Positions 16,007-24,939 of a stretch of DNA of 64,000 nt are shown here, one piece after another (positions within the stretch are counted from its first letter, which is position 1; every line of letters starts with the position of its first letter). The position numbers and the translations under genes were made by a program. The notes beneath the pieces are model-generated. The model searched no databases. It worked only from the letters and a program-made list of their open reading frames with translations, and was not told the DNA's origin. The stretch lies in assembly GCF_018861295.1 (NCBI RefSeq), contig NZ_JAHLDM010000019.1:41449-105448 (forward strand). The letters are read 5' to 3'. The stretch comes from Clostridium_AD estertheticum_D (GTDB lineage: Bacteria; Bacillota; Clostridia; Clostridiales; Clostridiaceae).

Positions 16007-18793
16007 TTATAAATTATAATTAAAACTCTGTTCTATACCCATGTGTCTTATTCTATTCAACCAGTCATAAATCATGGATTGATTATAAATTCTTTTACCA
16101 TTTTCATCCACAGCTTTTTCTAACGCTAATGCCATTAAAGCATATTCATTTTCTATATAGGTATCAAAAATCCCTTGATCATCTGTATTTATAGATACAA
16201 ATAATTGAGGACATTTATTTATCTTATCAGGATCTGCTGTCAATCCTAAATTATAAAAATCTACAATTGGATGCTTATCATATCTTTTAAAATTACCTAT
16301 AAGATAGTTGGATGAAGGATTGGTCTCAATGCCAATTCCTTTATCAAGAATAAAATATTTCATACTATGTTGAATTTCTTTAACGGCAACTATATAGTTA
16401 CTTGGAACTTCAAATTCGTATTGTTCTGCCCCTTTTTTTCGTACTTTATAATTATAATGATAACTATTATATAAGAACTGTATATCTTTATCTTCTCTTA
16501 TGCCCTTATCTTCTATATTACCTTTTTCGTTATCATAATAATTTATGGCACATCTATCCCAATAATGAATTTCATTTTTTTTAGTATACTTACAATCAAT
16601 ATACTTTTCAGGATCATCCCCTCTTAGTTTCCATGCATCATAATATTGTCTACTACTAAAGTATTTTAACTTTTGTTTACCGCTAAAATTTCTTGAATAT
16701 ATATCATTAAAAAGATAATGATACCTTTCTTCCAAATCATTAATTAGATTTTTCATGTCAAGTAGGTTAAATTCTTTAATTTTAATTAACATCCAAACAA
16801 TGTTATCTAAAAAATCTTGTTTAGGCATTATGAGCCTTTTATTTTTATTATTGTACCATTGCTCTACATCTACCCCTAAGGCAAGGGCATGCCCTAGTCT
16901 ATCGCCATGACTAAAATTCAAAAAGTAAACAGTCTCATCTATTGCCCTTAACCCATCAATTATATCAAGAAAATCCTCTCCTACGTGATAGGTAGCTCTT
17001 AACTGCATAGGATAATGGCTATTGGATAGATGTTCATTTCCCATAGGAGAACAATTACCTCTATCAAGAGGCTCCTCTCTAGAATCATAGTTATCCCTTA
17101 ATTGCATAGAATAATTAATCTCAAAAAGGCGTTCATTTTCTGTATGGAAATTATTAGTTCTTAAGTATCTGAATACTTGAGCGAAAACTTCAGGACGACA
17201 TCCAATTTCATTAGAACATCCATCTATTCCAAGAATTCTACCTGCAGAAGCTTTTAGGCTGTTCCTTAGTTTTAATATTGCCAAAGCCTGTTTTTTAATT
17301 TCTAATCTTTTCTTATTATGTCTTGGAGACATAAATAGTGACTTCTCTAAAGAAACATCCTTATCCTTTTCTTTGGTAAAATGAACAACATAAAAATATT
17401 TTTTCTGTTGTTCTCTATTATAATTTATAATCTTATCCATCTTGTAAATTTCCTTAGATAGTTCATCAGCACTATTTTCAGGAGTAATACGGGCTTCTAG
17501 GCTTACTATGTTCTGATTTTCCATAGTTGTTCTAATCGCTGTATAATAAACTGCTTTTTTTAAAAGTGGGTCTTTGTCTAAAAACTTGCTTTTTCTATCT
17601 TGATATGCAGAAAAATTATCAAAACCAACTCTGTCGTTTGTTTGAATCAACTCTCCTCTAAGTTTGCTTTTTATAACAAGGTAGGCATAAAATAAATTCT
17701 GATATTCAATAAATTCAGGATCATTCTTATAGATCTTTTTAAACATGGAATATAAAAACATTCGTTCTCCCACATAATATTGATTATAATCTTTACCTCT
17801 TAAAATTACATTTTTAGGTATGCTATAATCTATGGCAACCTTGTTACCACGGGAAACATCTTCAAACCTTTTTCCAAAGTCGTATTTTAGACTATCAATA
17901 ATTCCTTGAATTGTATGAGTATCTATTGCTGCCATTAAGGAATCACTATTTTTAAGAACTTTTTTTAGTTCTTCATTATCTCCCAGCTTAGCTATATTCT
18001 CTTTTTTTGTATTATCGTATTTATCATGGTCTTCATCCTCTTTTACATCGAAAAAAGGCATATTATTCAACTTACAAAATAGGAATGCTCTTATTATCGC
18101 AGCCTTTTTGCATAATGCAGGGAAATTGGTTCTTTCAGTGTTGTCACTATATTCTATATCAGTTTCAAGACGACTATGCATTATTCCTGACTTATAAAAT
18201 TCACTTTCCCTATTAGCAATTCTATTCATAAGACTTGTCCATGTTAAAGAAAATACTGGTGCAGAGCCTTTTAAATGGAAGTGATTTTCTGCAAGTCCTT
18301 CTTTTAGAATATTGTGAAGTCTTACATTATTTGAGTTTATAATAGGATTCCAAGCAAAAAAATTTCTATTATAGGAGGATACCACATCTTTATAAGCAAA
18401 GTAAGCTGTGGTGAATATGTCTTGACCAAGCTTATGAAATATCATTCTCCATCTCATCATTTGTTCATATTTACATTCAGGAACACCATTATTATCTATT
18501 AGCACGTCCTCACCGAAGGAAATAAATAAATTGAATATAGACTTTGAATTAGAAATTGAATTAACTAAATGACGCCTATCTTTCATCCAATTTTGTAATA
18601 AATAATATATGTTATTCATTTCATCATTTGAATAATACCTAACTTCATTAATTCCAAGGTTTATAAATGAAGCTTTATTAATATTATTGAAACGGTATGA
18701 ATTTTTACTTTCTGCTTCAAAGCAACTCTTAATGATCTCTTCTGGATTTACTTTTCTAAATAAAATATCTAAGGATAATCTAATGTTGTCCAT
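16007..18793 (-). CDS. rdrB: RdrB-type adenosine deaminase of a RADAR defence system
   Basis: The 928-residue protein carries every signature of the adenosine-deaminase superfamily spread over a long chain: ENHFHLKGS with metal ligands H171 and H173, YHVGEDF with catalytic Glu606, SHGDRLGHALALG with H629 and H635, and SINTDDQGIF with D871/D872. Ordinary adenosine deaminases are about 340 residues. The large insertions and the ATPase gene directly upstream are typical of RdrB, which forms a dodecameric shell and deaminates adenosine or ATP (or RNA adenosines) during phage infection. Its ATG overlaps the last base of the rdrA stop, so the two are translationally coupled. An amidohydrolase of other use is possible but less likely. 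Confidence 0.85.
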   Translation of the reverse strand: MDNIRLSLDILFRKVNPEEIIKSCFEAESKNSYRFNNINKASFINLGINEVRYYSNDEMNNIYYLLQNWMKDRRHLVNSISNSKSIFNLFISFGEDVLIDNNGVPECKYEQMMRWRMIFHKLGQDIFTTAYFAYKDVVSSYNRNFFAWNPIINSNNVRLHNILKEGLAENHFHLKGSAPVFSLTWTSLMNRIANRESEFYKSGIMHSRLETDIEYSDNTERTNFPALCKKAAIIRAFLFCKLNNMPFFDVKEDEDHDKYDNTKKENIAKLGDNEELKKVLKNSDSLMAAIDTHTIQGIIDSLKYDFGKRFEDVSRGNKVAIDYSIPKNVILRGKDYNQYYVGERMFLYSMFKKIYKNDPEFIEYQNLFYAYLVIKSKLRGELIQTNDRVGFDNFSAYQDRKSKFLDKDPLLKKAVYYTAIRTTMENQNIVSLEARITPENSADELSKEIYKMDKIINYNREQQKKYFYVVHFTKEKDKDVSLEKSLFMSPRHNKKRLEIKKQALAILKLRNSLKASAGRILGIDGCSNEIGCRPEVFAQVFRYLRTNNFHTENERLFEINYSMQLRDNYDSREEPLDRGNCSPMGNEHLSNSHYPMQLRATYHVGEDFLDIIDGLRAIDETVYFLNFSHGDRLGHALALGVDVEQWYNNKNKRLIMPKQDFLDNIVWMLIKIKEFNLLDMKNLINDLEERYHYLFNDIYSRNFSGKQKLKYFSSRQYYDAWKLRGDDPEKYIDCKYTKKNEIHYWDRCAINYYDNEKGNIEDKGIREDKDIQFLYNSYHYNYKVRKKGAEQYEFEVPSNYIVAVKEIQHSMKYFILDKGIGIETNPSSNYLIGNFKRYDKHPIVDFYNLGLTADPDKINKCPQLFVSINTDDQGIFDTYIENEYALMALALEKAVDENGKRIYNQSMIYDWLNRIRHMGIEQSFNYNL

Positions 18794-21700
18794 TACACAT
18801 CAATTCCTACATGCTTAAATAATTTTTCCAAAAAGTGAACCATTTCTGAGGCAGCCTTCTTTTTATTATCTGCTGAATCTGTTGAATTGTATAAGTTATT
18901 GGAGCAGTTATCTCTTATTTTGATTGTTTCCTTGCAAAAGCCAGCCATAATTTCATTATTTTTAAATTTAAATAAAATACTTGAGACATCGTTAGCATTT
19001 TTAACTATTTGATCTCTAACACCAGTATTATTTTGCTTATTTAAAAAATAAATATATCTATTTTTTAAAATTTGTATGTCCTCGTCAGTAAATTTTGTAT
19101 CAAAATAAGAATCATCAGGTGATGTAAAAATGCTGTTCCATAATGCTGCAACATCGTCTGAATCAAATTGTACATCTTCATTTTCTTTAGTAATAATATT
19201 GGTGTTAACAAATAATGGACATTGCAAAAATACTTCAATAAAATCTTTTGATTCTTTCTCATTAATATTTTTTTCAATAATATCTGTTGACTTGTAATAT
19301 ATAGTATTAATTACTTGTGTCATGAAAGAATATTCCCAATTTTGCTTTGATTTTAAATGCATTTCTACATCCTCATATAAATTTTCAAATAGTTTTTCAA
19401 AATATTCAACACTATAAAAAGGAATGATTGAATCATTTTCACTTTGCCATTTTTCAATTAATATATATAGGGATTGTTCTTTAATTTTATTTATTACATC
19501 GTCATCTTCATAAACGGTACCAAATACTGTTTCAAAAACACCCTGTGGATTTAATAGGTTTGATACAAAAGTTGGAATGCATAATGTATAATACTTTGTT
19601 GGTGAAATCTTATCTGTGAGTCTAGCATTAATTTTATAATATACGCTTTGGATGGTTCTATAATCTCCTAATTGCTTATTATTTATATCCTCTAGAGTGC
19701 CTACATAAAGTACAAAATAATGTAACCATTCTACTAGTTGAATATATTTCCCTAAATTCTTACTAACTTTACTTTCAGCCGTATCATATTCCAATTTTAT
19801 TGTTTCTAAAAGACTATCATAAGATTTATTTTTTTCAATTTGGTTTAATACTCTACCTTTTTTTAACAGTTCAGGTGAAATACTTTTTTCTAATTTATTA
19901 ATAGGAGAATTTCGGAAATCCTTTAATGTAAAATCGGCTTTTACTTCCAGTTCCTTCTTAATGTCAAAAAGGTATTGTATTTTTACGTCTTTTTTTGTAC
20001 AAGAAATTATTTTTTCCACTATATATGGTAAAGACATATCTTCAATCTTTGTATTTGAATAACTTATATTTTTAGTTATATTTCTATTATTTGTGTCAAA
20101 GACTCCAGGCAGACTACTGCTTCCAGCTCTATTCCTTATAATTTTTTTAGAATATGGATCATATAAGTTTCCACCCACAATTACACGAGTTTTAATATAG
20201 TCATTTTCAATTTTTAAATACCTTAATAATGTGATAGAATATAATGTTTTAAGACCAAAAATAAATTTTGATACTTCCTCAGTATTAATATAATTTTCAA
20301 ATACTTTTAATATTAACAAAACATCTCCTATTGATATATTTAAAGGATTATTAGACTTATTAATTATATTTTTCACGGATAATATCTCTGCATCTGTGAC
20401 AATACCCTCCATAAGCTGAAAATTATTATCTTGCTTAATAGGAAATTTTTCACTTAATTTTGTCACCACATATTTATTTCTTATGGATATATCTTCATTT
20501 AAGAAGCTCTGAATGAATTCAATATATTCCATAGTAGAAAGATTCTTTCTGATCCAGTTATTTATAAAATAATCCTCAAATCGTTTTAAATTACTTTTCC
20601 ATTTTCCTTTTAAATTTAGATCAGTATTTTTTGAATCTCTATCCTTAGGATCTAAATCAATATCATTATTTTTTATATTAACAATATCATCCATGCTATC
20701 AATAAACGATAAATAATTATGTAGTTCCCTTAAATTATCTGGTACTAAATAATGGTTTTGCGTTTCTGGTTTTATGAATATAAGTCCTGTTTTCATTCTG
20801 GTTTTATCTAGTATTAATTGTTGAATCCCCTTATCTTCAACTTTCTCTTCACCTTTAACTTCTATTATAATATCAGTAGATTCAATATTTCTTAGTTTTG
20901 GCATATATAGTTGTCTTTCTACAGGAATTAGCTTCTCTATATATCTAAATGCCATAGTTTTAGTATTATCAGACAGCCTTTTTTGTTTAATCATAGTTTC
21001 AAAGTACTTCATGTAGCTTTGTTCTACTGAATCCATTAATTGTTCCATTTTAATGGCTATTAATATAATAACATTTGGTATTATAAGATATTTTCTAAGT
21101 TGCTCAACCATATCGTAAGCATGAATCATATTCATATCCAAGTCATCAATAGAAATAACTAAGAAATTGTCCTTTTGTTGTTTTGTTAAATATGGTAGCA
21201 ATTCTTTCATTAATTCAATTAAGTTATCCCTCATATTTAAGCTGGCAGAAAGCCTTGAGAGGTTTTCTAGTATTGTTCCTGTGTATCCATCGTCCTTTAA
21301 TATTTCTTTTTCATCCATATTTAAAGTAACCATGTTCTTATATAATTTTTCAAATTTTCTTAAAATAGAGTTTGCCATAGAATTATTATATTCATTTTCC
21401 TGGTTCTTCAACTCTTTTTCAAACTTAGAAAACATTTTTGCTATAACAATGCCAAGCAGGTTTTCTTTATCTTCCAACATAGATGGATCAATAACATCTA
21501 AATTATAAAAATTATAACCCTTTATTTCATTAAATTCAGGAATATTTACCTTTCCATTACCATGCATATCCTTTAGGAACTGATTGAAAGATACCATTGC
21601 AGAACTTTTACCAGTACCTCTTTCACCTATAAACGAAATAATGTTATTATACTGATTCTGATTAAGGTTTACATCTTTTTTATCGTTTTTGGTATTAGTA

Positions 21701-21855
21701 TTATCTACTATATGTTTTACAGATTCAGCTGCGTTAATATAGATATCTCTAAAAAAAGATTCATTTATATCCTCATACTTCTCAACTTTTATTCTTAAAG
21801 CATCGCCTTCACCAATTTTTATTTTTATTTTTTCTACAGTAATTCCCTTATCCAT
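18793..21855 (-). CDS. rdrA: RdrA-type ATPase of a RADAR defence system
   Basis: The roughly 1020-residue protein has a P-loop NTPase domain near its N-terminus: Walker A GERGTGKSS with K83 and a KAP-like Walker B VISIDDLDMN with D237/D238, then a long helical region to the C-terminus. RdrA is the AAA+-type partner of RdrB, forming rings that dock on the deaminase shell and sense infection. The pairing of a large P-loop ATPase gene with a large deaminase gene in one overlapping operon is the main evidence. I start at MDKGIT because GGTGGGAGTG lies 5-10 nt upstream of that ATG; an in-frame ATG six codons earlier lacks this. A perfect palindrome upstream (21947-21978) may be the operator. Confidence 0.8.
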   Translation of the reverse strand: MDKGITVEKIKIKIGEGDALRIKVEKYEDINESFFRDIYINAAESVKHIVDNTNTKNDKKDVNLNQNQYNNIISFIGERGTGKSSAMVSFNQFLKDMHGNGKVNIPEFNEIKGYNFYNLDVIDPSMLEDKENLLGIVIAKMFSKFEKELKNQENEYNNSMANSILRKFEKLYKNMVTLNMDEKEILKDDGYTGTILENLSRLSASLNMRDNLIELMKELLPYLTKQQKDNFLVISIDDLDMNMIHAYDMVEQLRKYLIIPNVIILIAIKMEQLMDSVEQSYMKYFETMIKQKRLSDNTKTMAFRYIEKLIPVERQLYMPKLRNIESTDIIIEVKGEEKVEDKGIQQLILDKTRMKTGLIFIKPETQNHYLVPDNLRELHNYLSFIDSMDDIVNIKNNDIDLDPKDRDSKNTDLNLKGKWKSNLKRFEDYFINNWIRKNLSTMEYIEFIQSFLNEDISIRNKYVVTKLSEKFPIKQDNNFQLMEGIVTDAEILSVKNIINKSNNPLNISIGDVLLILKVFENYINTEEVSKFIFGLKTLYSITLLRYLKIENDYIKTRVIVGGNLYDPYSKKIIRNRAGSSSLPGVFDTNNRNITKNISYSNTKIEDMSLPYIVEKIISCTKKDVKIQYLFDIKKELEVKADFTLKDFRNSPINKLEKSISPELLKKGRVLNQIEKNKSYDSLLETIKLEYDTAESKVSKNLGKYIQLVEWLHYFVLYVGTLEDINNKQLGDYRTIQSVYYKINARLTDKISPTKYYTLCIPTFVSNLLNPQGVFETVFGTVYEDDDVINKIKEQSLYILIEKWQSENDSIIPFYSVEYFEKLFENLYEDVEMHLKSKQNWEYSFMTQVINTIYYKSTDIIEKNINEKESKDFIEVFLQCPLFVNTNIITKENEDVQFDSDDVAALWNSIFTSPDDSYFDTKFTDEDIQILKNRYIYFLNKQNNTGVRDQIVKNANDVSSILFKFKNNEIMAGFCKETIKIRDNCSNNLYNSTDSADNKKKAASEMVHFLEKLFKHVGIDV

Positions 21856-21946
21856 TTTATTCACTCCCACCATATTTATATATAAAAAGCCATTCTTTTA
21901 CTTTATTTTACCACAATATTTATCATAATAAATCAAATATTTACAA

Positions 21947-21978
21947 TTATACTAATAAGCGATAATTTATTAGTATAA
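21947..21978 (-). promoter_or_regulatory. perfect 12-bp inverted repeat upstream of rdrA
   Basis: TTATACTAATAA at 21947-21958 and its exact complement at 21967-21978 with an 8-bp spacer. On the rdrA strand one arm contains TAGTATAAT, a possible -10 box, so the palindrome could be an operator controlling the RADAR operon. A hairpin role is the alternative. Confidence 0.4.
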
Positions 21979-22084
21979 GTAAATTTATTTGGGTCATCCT
22001 AAAAGTAAATCTAAATCAAAAGCAGAACTTAGATAAAGACTAACCATAGACTAACTATATTTAAATGGAACATCTGCATTATCA

Positions 22085-22303
22085 AAGGCAATATAGAGAA
22101 TATAGAAACTGTCCGTCCTTTGCCATATCAATTGCTCTGATGATAAATCTTATGCTGGTGCTGAGGGTAATGTTAAAACTACTGTTTTATCACCAGTGTT
22201 TTCTTTAAAATCTGCTGTTTAAATATTTAATTTAACATTGGTTCCATCACTTAATCAGTAGTTATCTATGCTTAAACCTGTTAATGGTGCAGTAATCATG
22301 GTG
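22085..22303 (-). pseudogene. decayed fragment of a surface-type protein
   Basis: On the minus strand one frame reads protein-like segments interrupted by three stops: MITAPLTGLSIDNY, LSDGTNVKLNI, TADFKENTGDKTVVLTLPSA and DLSSEQLIW. A further stop follows downstream. The residue pattern resembles Ig-like or S-layer-type adhesive domains, which is a loose resemblance only. It lies between the rdrA promoter region and the far transposon end and looks like a relic. Nothing else is recognisable between 21880 and 22390. Confidence 0.35.
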
Positions 22304-22390
22304 ATTTTTGATGATATTCAATACAGGTATAAATAACTTTCAATAAATGCATACTATAGCTTTGCATATTTATGCAATTTATTCATGTTC

Positions 22391-22520
22391 CAGTACACGT
22401 CTAGTTGTATATTACAAAAGATACCTATACGCTCAGTACAGATGTAGTTGTATTTATAACATTTTTTAGGATACCATATTTCAACATTTATAGAACTTTT
22501 CAGTACACCTAATAGTTGTA
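22391..22520 (-). repeat. distal transposon end: three dispersed TnsB-type sites
   Basis: Sites at 22391-22409, 22434-22452 and 22501-22520 read CAGTACA-N4/5-TAGTTGTA on the plus strand. In reverse complement this is TACAACTA-N4/5-TGTACTG, matching the tns-proximal sites, TACAACTA-N5-TGTTCT. Inverted orientation and wider spacing (43 and 67 bp) are what the left end of Tn7 shows. Confidence 0.75.
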
Positions 22521-22528
22521 TCTATACT

Positions 22529-22548
22529 CCTCTGGAAAAATCCAGAGG
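22529..22548 (+). terminator. hairpin just outside the distal transposon end
   Basis: CCTCTGGA-AAAA-TCCAGAGG followed by GATTTCATTTATAAAAAATT. It begins directly after the inferred transposon border. About 45 bp here match the sequence around the hairpin at 6113-6130 at roughly four of five positions. Confidence 0.5.
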
Positions 22549-22663
22549 GATTTCATTTATAAAAAATTAATTTCTTAACTTTGAAAGGGCTATAAGCTTT
22601 GGTAGTTATACCTTTAATCCACCTGCTTAAGTAGGTGAGTAGTTTGAAAAAGAGGAAAATGAT

Positions 22664-23464
22664 ATGATAACTTTAATTAAACTAGATTTAAAAAATTGCA
22701 TAAAAAACGAAAAATTCAAAATATATTTCTTATCTTTGTTAGGTATTTGTATATTTTCATTTTTAGCTGTTTGTGCAGATTCCTTTATGAGCAACTCATT
22801 ACAATTAAATTTTACAAATAAAATGGGAATAATGTTAGGAAATAATGTGCGGTCAGTCTTTCAGTTTATATTATTAACGCTTCCTTTAATTGCATGTGGT
22901 ATTTATTCTGACTCATTTATATATGAAAGAGATAATAACATATGTGTATATTATTTAACAAGGACTACTAAATTGAAATATTTTACATCTAAAATGTTTT
23001 CAATTTTTATCATAGTTTTTTTTACTATATTATTGCCACTAAGTATAAATGAACTATTAACGGCTTTAGCTATACCCAATATAGGTGTAGATCATGGCTA
23101 CGGGATTCCTGTATATCAATTGAAAGCTAACGTAAGTGAATTTTTTTTACAAAGTATCCACAATAATCATCCTTATTTATATAATTATCTATTAATTTTA
23201 ATAACATCATTTTATGGAGCATTAGTAGCGGTTATAGGGTTTAATATATCTCTACTGTTTCAAATGAAAAAAATCAACTTACTTATTTATATGTTTCTAG
23301 GAGTTAACTTAACGTCATTTGTTTTACCACAGAAGTTTCAAATATATAATTATATACAATCTTCTCCAGGCAACCTTAGCGATTTTATTATTGCATTAAC
23401 GGGGTGGATAATGATATGTATCATAAGCGGAACAATTGGTATATGGAAAGAGACTAGAAAATAG
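22664..23464 (+). CDS. ABC-2-type transporter permease
   Basis: A 266-residue membrane protein with about six hydrophobic segments (IYFLSLLGICIFSFLAV, SVFQFILLTLPLIACGIY, FIIVFFTILLPLSINELL and others), including the ISDSFIYERDNN-like cytoplasmic turn seen in ABC-2 permeases near the second helix. It heads a four-gene operon with a second permease, an ATPase and an extracytoplasmic protein. The GAGGAAA site precedes the ATG. Likely one half of the export channel; the substrate is unknown. Confidence 0.75.
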   Translation: MITLIKLDLKNCIKNEKFKIYFLSLLGICIFSFLAVCADSFMSNSLQLNFTNKMGIMLGNNVRSVFQFILLTLPLIACGIYSDSFIYERDNNICVYYLTRTTKLKYFTSKMFSIFIIVFFTILLPLSINELLTALAIPNIGVDHGYGIPVYQLKANVSEFFLQSIHNNHPYLYNYLLILITSFYGALVAVIGFNISLLFQMKKINLLIYMFLGVNLTSFVLPQKFQIYNYIQSSPGNLSDFIIALTGWIMICIISGTIGIWKETRK

Positions 23465-23508
23465 TTTTATTGTATTTTATAAACAAAAAAGTAAAGGAAT
23501 AGGATTAT

Positions 23509-24294
23509 ATGAAAAGTAGATATAACTATAACAAACTAAATCTAATTTTATTAAATATATTCACAATGATGTTCATAGCAAAAATATTATCCGGAGACTT
23601 ACATGGAATCACTCTTGATATTAAAGATATTTTTGTATACTATTATTCGCATACATTTTTAGGAGAAAAAATCACCATAATAAACATACTCATTTCGGTA
23701 TTTCCTATTATAATAGTGATTTCTATATTTGCAGATGAGGTATCAGTTGAGCTAGAGAAAAATGCAACTTATATATTTACTAGATCAATAAAACGTAAAA
23801 AGTGGATTACTAATAAATTCATACATATTTTTATTAGTCTTATAAAAATTCAATTAATCCAATTTAGTATATCATTTATGTATTTTACTGCTTTAGGGTA
23901 TAGAATAAATGATTTAAAATCATCACTAGTAATTATTATAGAACTGTTTATATTAACGACACTAACTCAGTATATTCTTATAGTAATAGCTAGTTTAGTT
24001 ACATTGAAAACAAGTAATATCTATGGATATACTTTCTGTAATTTTATATTTTTAATTAATATACTAATTTTTCATTTGTTTTACTTTACAAAACAAACAT
24101 TAGTGCAATATTTACCGTTTACTCAATATATTTTATCTATTCAAGAAAATATATTAGTTAATAGAAATATAAGATATCTATCCAATTTTATTCCTGGGTA
24201 TAATTTTACTGAAGCCGTAATTTACGATATTATCATTATAATTACTTTAATATTAGTTGGAAGAAAAATAATAGAAAAACATGAATTTTATTAG
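23509..24294 (+). CDS. ABC-2-type transporter permease
   Basis: A 261-residue protein with about six membrane spans (LILLNIFTMMFIAKIL, INILISVFPIIIVISIF, a pair in the middle, IIIITLILVGRKII at the end). EVSVELEKNATYIFTRSIKRKKW fits the cytoplasmic loop of ABC-2 permeases. It probably forms a heterodimeric channel with the preceding permease. The ATPase starts 9 bp downstream. The pair is poorly similar in sequence, as is common in bacteriocin-type and lantibiotic-immunity exporters, but this use is a guess. Confidence 0.75.
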   Translation: MKSRYNYNKLNLILLNIFTMMFIAKILSGDLHGITLDIKDIFVYYYSHTFLGEKITIINILISVFPIIIVISIFADEVSVELEKNATYIFTRSIKRKKWITNKFIHIFISLIKIQLIQFSISFMYFTALGYRINDLKSSLVIIIELFILTTLTQYILIVIASLVTLKTSNIYGYTFCNFIFLINILIFHLFYFTKQTLVQYLPFTQYILSIQENILVNRNIRYLSNFIPGYNFTEAVIYDIIIIITLILVGRKIIEKHEFY

Positions 24295-24302
24295 GAGGAA
24301 AT

Positions 24303-24938
24303 ATGAGTTATATAGAAATTAAAAATCTTACCAAAACTATAAAGGGAAATAAGGTATTAGACAATATAAATATTAACTTGAGTAATGGAAAAATATATGG
24401 CTTCATAGGTAGAAATGGCTCAGGAAAGACTATGCTGTTTAGGGCTATCTGTGGGTTAATAAAGCCTACTACTGGAGAAATTACAATAAACGGTAAAATT
24501 ATTTCAAACGATATAGATTTCCCTGAGTCCTGTGGAGCAATTTTAGAGACACCAGGATTTTGGGATAATCAAACAGGGTTAGAATGTTTAAAAAATATAG
24601 CAAGTATAAAATCAATTATTAATAAAGATATAATATCTCAGTGGATGCTTAAATTAGGATTGGACCCAAAAGACAGAAAAACCTTTGAAAAATATTCATT
24701 AGGAATGAAACAAAAGTTAGCTTTAGTACAAGCTCTTATGGAATCACCGAATTTAATCATTTTAGACGAACCAACAAATGCTCTAGATGAAGAAAGTGTT
24801 CTTATTTTAAAAGATATTCTGAAAAAAGAAAGAGAAAGAGGCGCAACTATATTACTTTCTAGTCATAATAAAACAGATATTGAAGAATTAAGTGATAAAA
24901 TATTTAAAATAGATGTTGGTAAGGTTAAAGAGGTGTAA
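24303..24938 (+). CDS. ABC transporter ATP-binding protein
   Basis: A 211-residue ATPase subunit with Walker A GFIGRNGSGKT, Q-loop region ILETPGFWD, ABC signature YSLGMKQKLAL, Walker B NLIILDEPTNALD and H-loop LLSSHN. All catalytic elements are intact. It energises the two permeases encoded directly upstream. The length, short for the class, fits the small ATPases of ABC-2 exporters. The stop is followed after one base by the ATG of the next gene. Confidence 0.93.
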   Translation: MSYIEIKNLTKTIKGNKVLDNININLSNGKIYGFIGRNGSGKTMLFRAICGLIKPTTGEITINGKIISNDIDFPESCGAILETPGFWDNQTGLECLKNIASIKSIINKDIISQWMLKLGLDPKDRKTFEKYSLGMKQKLALVQALMESPNLIILDEPTNALDEESVLILKDILKKERERGATILLSSHNKTDIEELSDKIFKIDVGKVKEV

Positions 24939-24939
24939 C

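Larger units (their letters stand above)
5824..22528 (+). mobile_element. Tn7-like transposon carrying RADAR and ABC-3C defence modules
   Basis: The element is defined by tnsA-tnsB-tnsC-tnsD in order and by TnsB-type sites at both ends in inverted orientation. As in Tn7, the tns-proximal end has four closely packed sites and the far end three dispersed ones, and the tns-proximal end faces the 3' end of a conserved housekeeping gene (nrdJ here, glmS for Tn7). I set the limits 8 bp outside the outermost sites, as in Tn7, where both ends read AGTA inward. Canonical 5'-TGT ends and a 5-bp target duplication are not visible there, so the exact limits are uncertain by tens of bases. No tnsE, CRISPR array or cas gene is present. 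Confidence 0.85.

Noticed and set aside
22590..22640. Possible IS200/IS605 right end (CACCTGCTTAAGTAGGTG hairpin)
   Set aside because: A single short hairpin with no transposase gene or matching left end; it resembles such ends only vaguely.
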